Source: JAZNLR01 sp045579195 (GTDB lineage Bacteria > Bacillota > Clostridia > Christensenellales > CAMQZB01). Taken from it: a stretch of 13,668 bases of DNA. Positions within the stretch are counted from its first letter, which is position 1. Every line of letters starts with the position of its first letter. This document shows, piece after piece, positions 11,556-13,668 of this stretch. A model generated the notes under the pieces. The model did no database searches. It was not told the DNA's origin and worked only from the letters and a program-made list of their open reading frames with translations. Made by a program: the position numbers and the translations under genes. The stretch is from assembly GCA_045579195.1 (NCBI GenBank), contig JAZNLR010000156.1, positions 1 to 13,668 on the forward strand, given 5' to 3'.

Positions 11556-13668
11556 TTACTTGAAGTACTGAACGCCACTCTCGAAGATTTTCATATCATA
11601 CTCTCCATCAACGTTCACAAACGCATCCTTTTGGAAACGCTCGCTGTGCCCCATCTTGCCGAGAACACGACCATCGGGGGACGTAATTCCTTCGATTGCA
11701 TAGACAGAGCCGTTCGGGTTGAACGGAGATTCCATCGTTGCATTTCCGAGCGCATCAACGTACTGCGTGGCAATTTGACCGTTTTTGATGAGTGTCTCAA
11801 GCATTGCATCATCGCAGATGAATCTTCCCTCTCCATGTGAAACAGGAACGGTGAAGACATCTCCAACATTGACACCCGCAAGCCAAGGGGATTTATTGGA
11901 AGCAATTCTGGTTTGAACCATTGTTGAAACGTGACGGCCGATGTTGTTAAACGTCAACGTCGGAGAGTTCTCCTGCATTTCCGTCATCGTTCCAAACGGA
12001 ACAAGTCCGAGCTTCACAAGCGCCTGGAAACCATTGCAGATTCCTAAGATCAATCCGTCACGTTTTCCCAAAAGCTCTTCCAAAGCATCGCGGATCAAAG
12101 GATTGCGGAAGGTCGTTGCAATAAACTTTCCGCTTCCATCCGGCTCGTCACCGCCGGAGAAGCCGCCCGGGAAGGCAACGATTTGTGCCTCTTTGATGCG
12201 TGCGGCAATTTCCTTGACGGATTCTGCAACTTCGTTTGCAGAACGGTTGCGAATAACGAAAATGTCCGTCTTTGCGCCTGCCGCGAGGAATTTTCTTGCC
12301 GTGTCAAACTCGCAGTTCGTTCCCGGGAATGCAGGAATGAAAACACGTGGCGTTGCGGTCTTTAACTGAGAAGCGCGGCCAGTTTTTTCAACGAAAGAAA
12401 CGTTTTGTGCCGTTCCAGTTGCAGGAGCGGTCGTCGGATAAACCTTTTCAAGCGTTCCGGTGAATGCGGCAATCGCATCCTGAACGGAGATCGTCTCTTT
12501 ACCAAAGGTAAACGTTGCGTCATCCGTGCTCTCGCCGAGGAAAGTGACGTCAAATCCCTCAAACAAACTCGCATCTTCAACTCCGAGGATCAGATCGCCG
12601 TACATCGGGTAGAAGAGCTTCTCATCCAAAGTTTCAAACGCAAAACCAAATCCGTTTCCAAGACAGCTCTTGACTGCGGCAATATAAGCACCACCCTCTT
12701 CAACGACGGCAGAAACACGAATTTTTCCGTCCTTCATCAAGTTGTAAACGCGATCGTACAAACGGTTGGTATATTCAAAATCAGGAACAAAGTGCGCATC
12801 TCTGCGAATCGGCAGAACGTACAATTTTTCCCCGCTCTTTTCAATAACGTTGGTGACAATCTTGGATGCCTGCATCGTTCCGAGCGCGAATGAGATCAAA
12901 GTATTCGGAACGTCAATTTGCTCAAACGAACCACTCATAGAATCCTTTCCGCCAATTGCAGCATTTTTGAGCTTCATCTGCGCATAAAATGCACCCAGCA
13001 ATGCGGACATCGGTGTTCCCCACCGCTCAGGATCTTTTCCGAGCTTTTTGAAAAACTCTTGAAAAGTCAAGTAAACAGTTTTATGGTCAACACCCGCAGA
13101 AACCAGTTTGGACATTGACGTCAAGACGGAGTGAATTGCTCCAACAAACGGAGAATTTTCCATCATATACGGATTGAAGCCCCAAGCAGAAACGGTTGCA
13201 GTGTCCGTCGTCTTATCTTCAAGCGGAAGTTTAGCAGCCATAACGCTTGCAGGTGTGAGTTGATTCTTTCCACCATACGGCATCAAAACTGTGCTTCCAC
13301 CGATGGTGGAATCGAAGATTTCACCCAAACCTTTCTGGCTGGTTACGTTGAGATTCGCAAGAAGTTTTTCTGTTGCTTTTGCAAAATTACCCTCTTTCAC
13401 CTCATCTTTTGCGCACGCGTTGACATTCTCAAAGAAGTCAGCATTACCCTCACGAATGACTGCCTGCGCGGTCTGTTTGACACCGTTCGTATTCAAGAAT
13501 TCGCGCTGAATGTCCACGATATTCTTGCCGTTCCAGGTCATACGCATACGCGCTGTGTCTGTCACCACTGCAACTGGGGTCGCATCGAGGTTTTCCTCAT
13601 CCGCATACGCAATGAATTTTTCAAGGTCTTCTGCCGCAATTACGACCGCCATACGTTCCTGCGATTCG
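11556..13668 (-). CDS. purL: PurL, single-chain FGAM synthase (3' part, runs off the right edge)
   Basis: The last 703 codons are visible. The reading frame stays open to the window edge and begins ESQERMAVVI, a conserved internal PurL motif, so the ATG at 13652 is not the start. The enzyme converts FGAR, ATP and glutamine to FGAM in purine synthesis. Counting from that methionine, the second PurM-like half carries GGKDSMSGSF (234-243). The fused glutaminase domain starts near RVFIPAFPGTNCEFD (436-450). Its nucleophile is C539 in GICNGFQ, and the triad is completed by H669 and E671 in GHSERF. It is thus the long fused form seen in Clostridia and proteobacteria, not the PurS/PurQ/PurL split form of Bacillus. 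No PRPP or purine riboswitch can be judged, since the 5' end is outside. Confidence 0.97.
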   Translation of the reverse strand, partial: ESQERMAVVIAAEDLEKFIAYADEENLDATPVAVVTDTARMRMTWNGKNIVDIQREFLNTNGVKQTAQAVIREGNADFFENVNACAKDEVKEGNFAKATEKLLANLNVTSQKGLGEIFDSTIGGSTVLMPYGGKNQLTPASVMAAKLPLEDKTTDTATVSAWGFNPYMMENSPFVGAIHSVLTSMSKLVSAGVDHKTVYLTFQEFFKKLGKDPERWGTPMSALLGAFYAQMKLKNAAIGGKDSMSGSFEQIDVPNTLISFALGTMQASKIVTNVIEKSGEKLYVLPIRRDAHFVPDFEYTNRLYDRVYNLMKDGKIRVSAVVEEGGAYIAAVKSCLGNGFGFAFETLDEKLFYPMYGDLILGVEDASLFEGFDVTFLGESTDDATFTFGKETISVQDAIAAFTGTLEKVYPTTAPATGTAQNVSFVEKTGRASQLKTATPRVFIPAFPGTNCEFDTARKFLAAGAKTDIFVIRNRSANEVAESVKEIAARIKEAQIVAFPGGFSGGDEPDGSGKFIATTFRNPLIRDALEELLGKRDGLILGICNGFQALVKLGLVPFGTMTEMQENSPTLTFNNIGRHVSTMVQTRIASNKSPWLAGVNVGDVFTVPVSHGEGRFICDDAMLETLIKNGQIATQYVDALGNATMESPFNPNGSVYAIEGITSPDGRVLGKMGHSERFQKDAFVNVDGEYDMKIFESGVQYFK

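Noticed and set aside
1..13668. A novel defence, mobile or biosynthetic system
   Set aside because: Every gene in the window belongs to a recognised core family in a typical firmicute neighbourhood, and no stretch over 300 bases is left unexplained.

Overview
The window reads as an ordinary chromosomal housekeeping region of an endospore-forming member of the Firmicutes, most likely a clostridial lineage. The evidence is a full-length SpoIVA with all its known ATPase residues, the single-chain clostridial-type PurL with a fused glutaminase, strong AAGGAGG-type ribosome binding sites, tRNA genes that all encode CCA, and the DUF512–der–plsY–spoIVA gene order. Base composition is moderate and looks even throughout. 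I see no transposase, integrase, phage gene, CRISPR array or defence module, and no undescribed system.

Every supported gene lies on the minus strand, so transcription runs from high to low coordinates. In transcription order: the 3' part of purL (purine synthesis, running off the right edge); cls (cardiolipin synthase); ygiQ (radical SAM protein); nrdR (ribonucleotide reductase repressor) with a cyclophilin-like lipoprotein; DUF512 protein, der (ribosome-assembly GTPase) and plsY (acyl-phosphate glycerol-3-phosphate acyltransferase); spoIVA (spore coat ATPase); rdgB (house-cleaning NTP pyrophosphatase) with a YfcE-type phosphodiesterase; and a five-gene tRNA operon (Gly-Arg-His-Gln-Lys) ending near the left edge.

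The transcription units are well punctuated. Sigma-A-type promoters precede nrdR, rdgB and the tRNA operon, and a sigma-E-like promoter precedes spoIVA. Intrinsic terminators follow the cyclophilin gene, plsY and spoIVA, and a hairpin follows tRNA-Lys. Translational coupling is likely where genes overlap: der/plsY and rdgB/yfcE by ATGA, DUF512/der by 11 bases. Two membrane-lipid genes (plsY, cls), two nucleotide-related genes (purL, rdgB) and a dNTP-synthesis regulator (nrdR) share the region, but the promoters and terminators mark them as separate units rather than one pathway.

Points worth a second look are local. rdgB has a promoter placed so that its mRNA would start at the ATG. A terminator sits directly before the DUF512 ribosome binding site. 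The cyclophilin-like lipoprotein lacks the catalytic arginine. gpsA is missing from its usual place between plsY and spoIVA. Repeats surround the tRNA terminator. A strong hairpin without a U-tract abuts the cls ribosome binding site.
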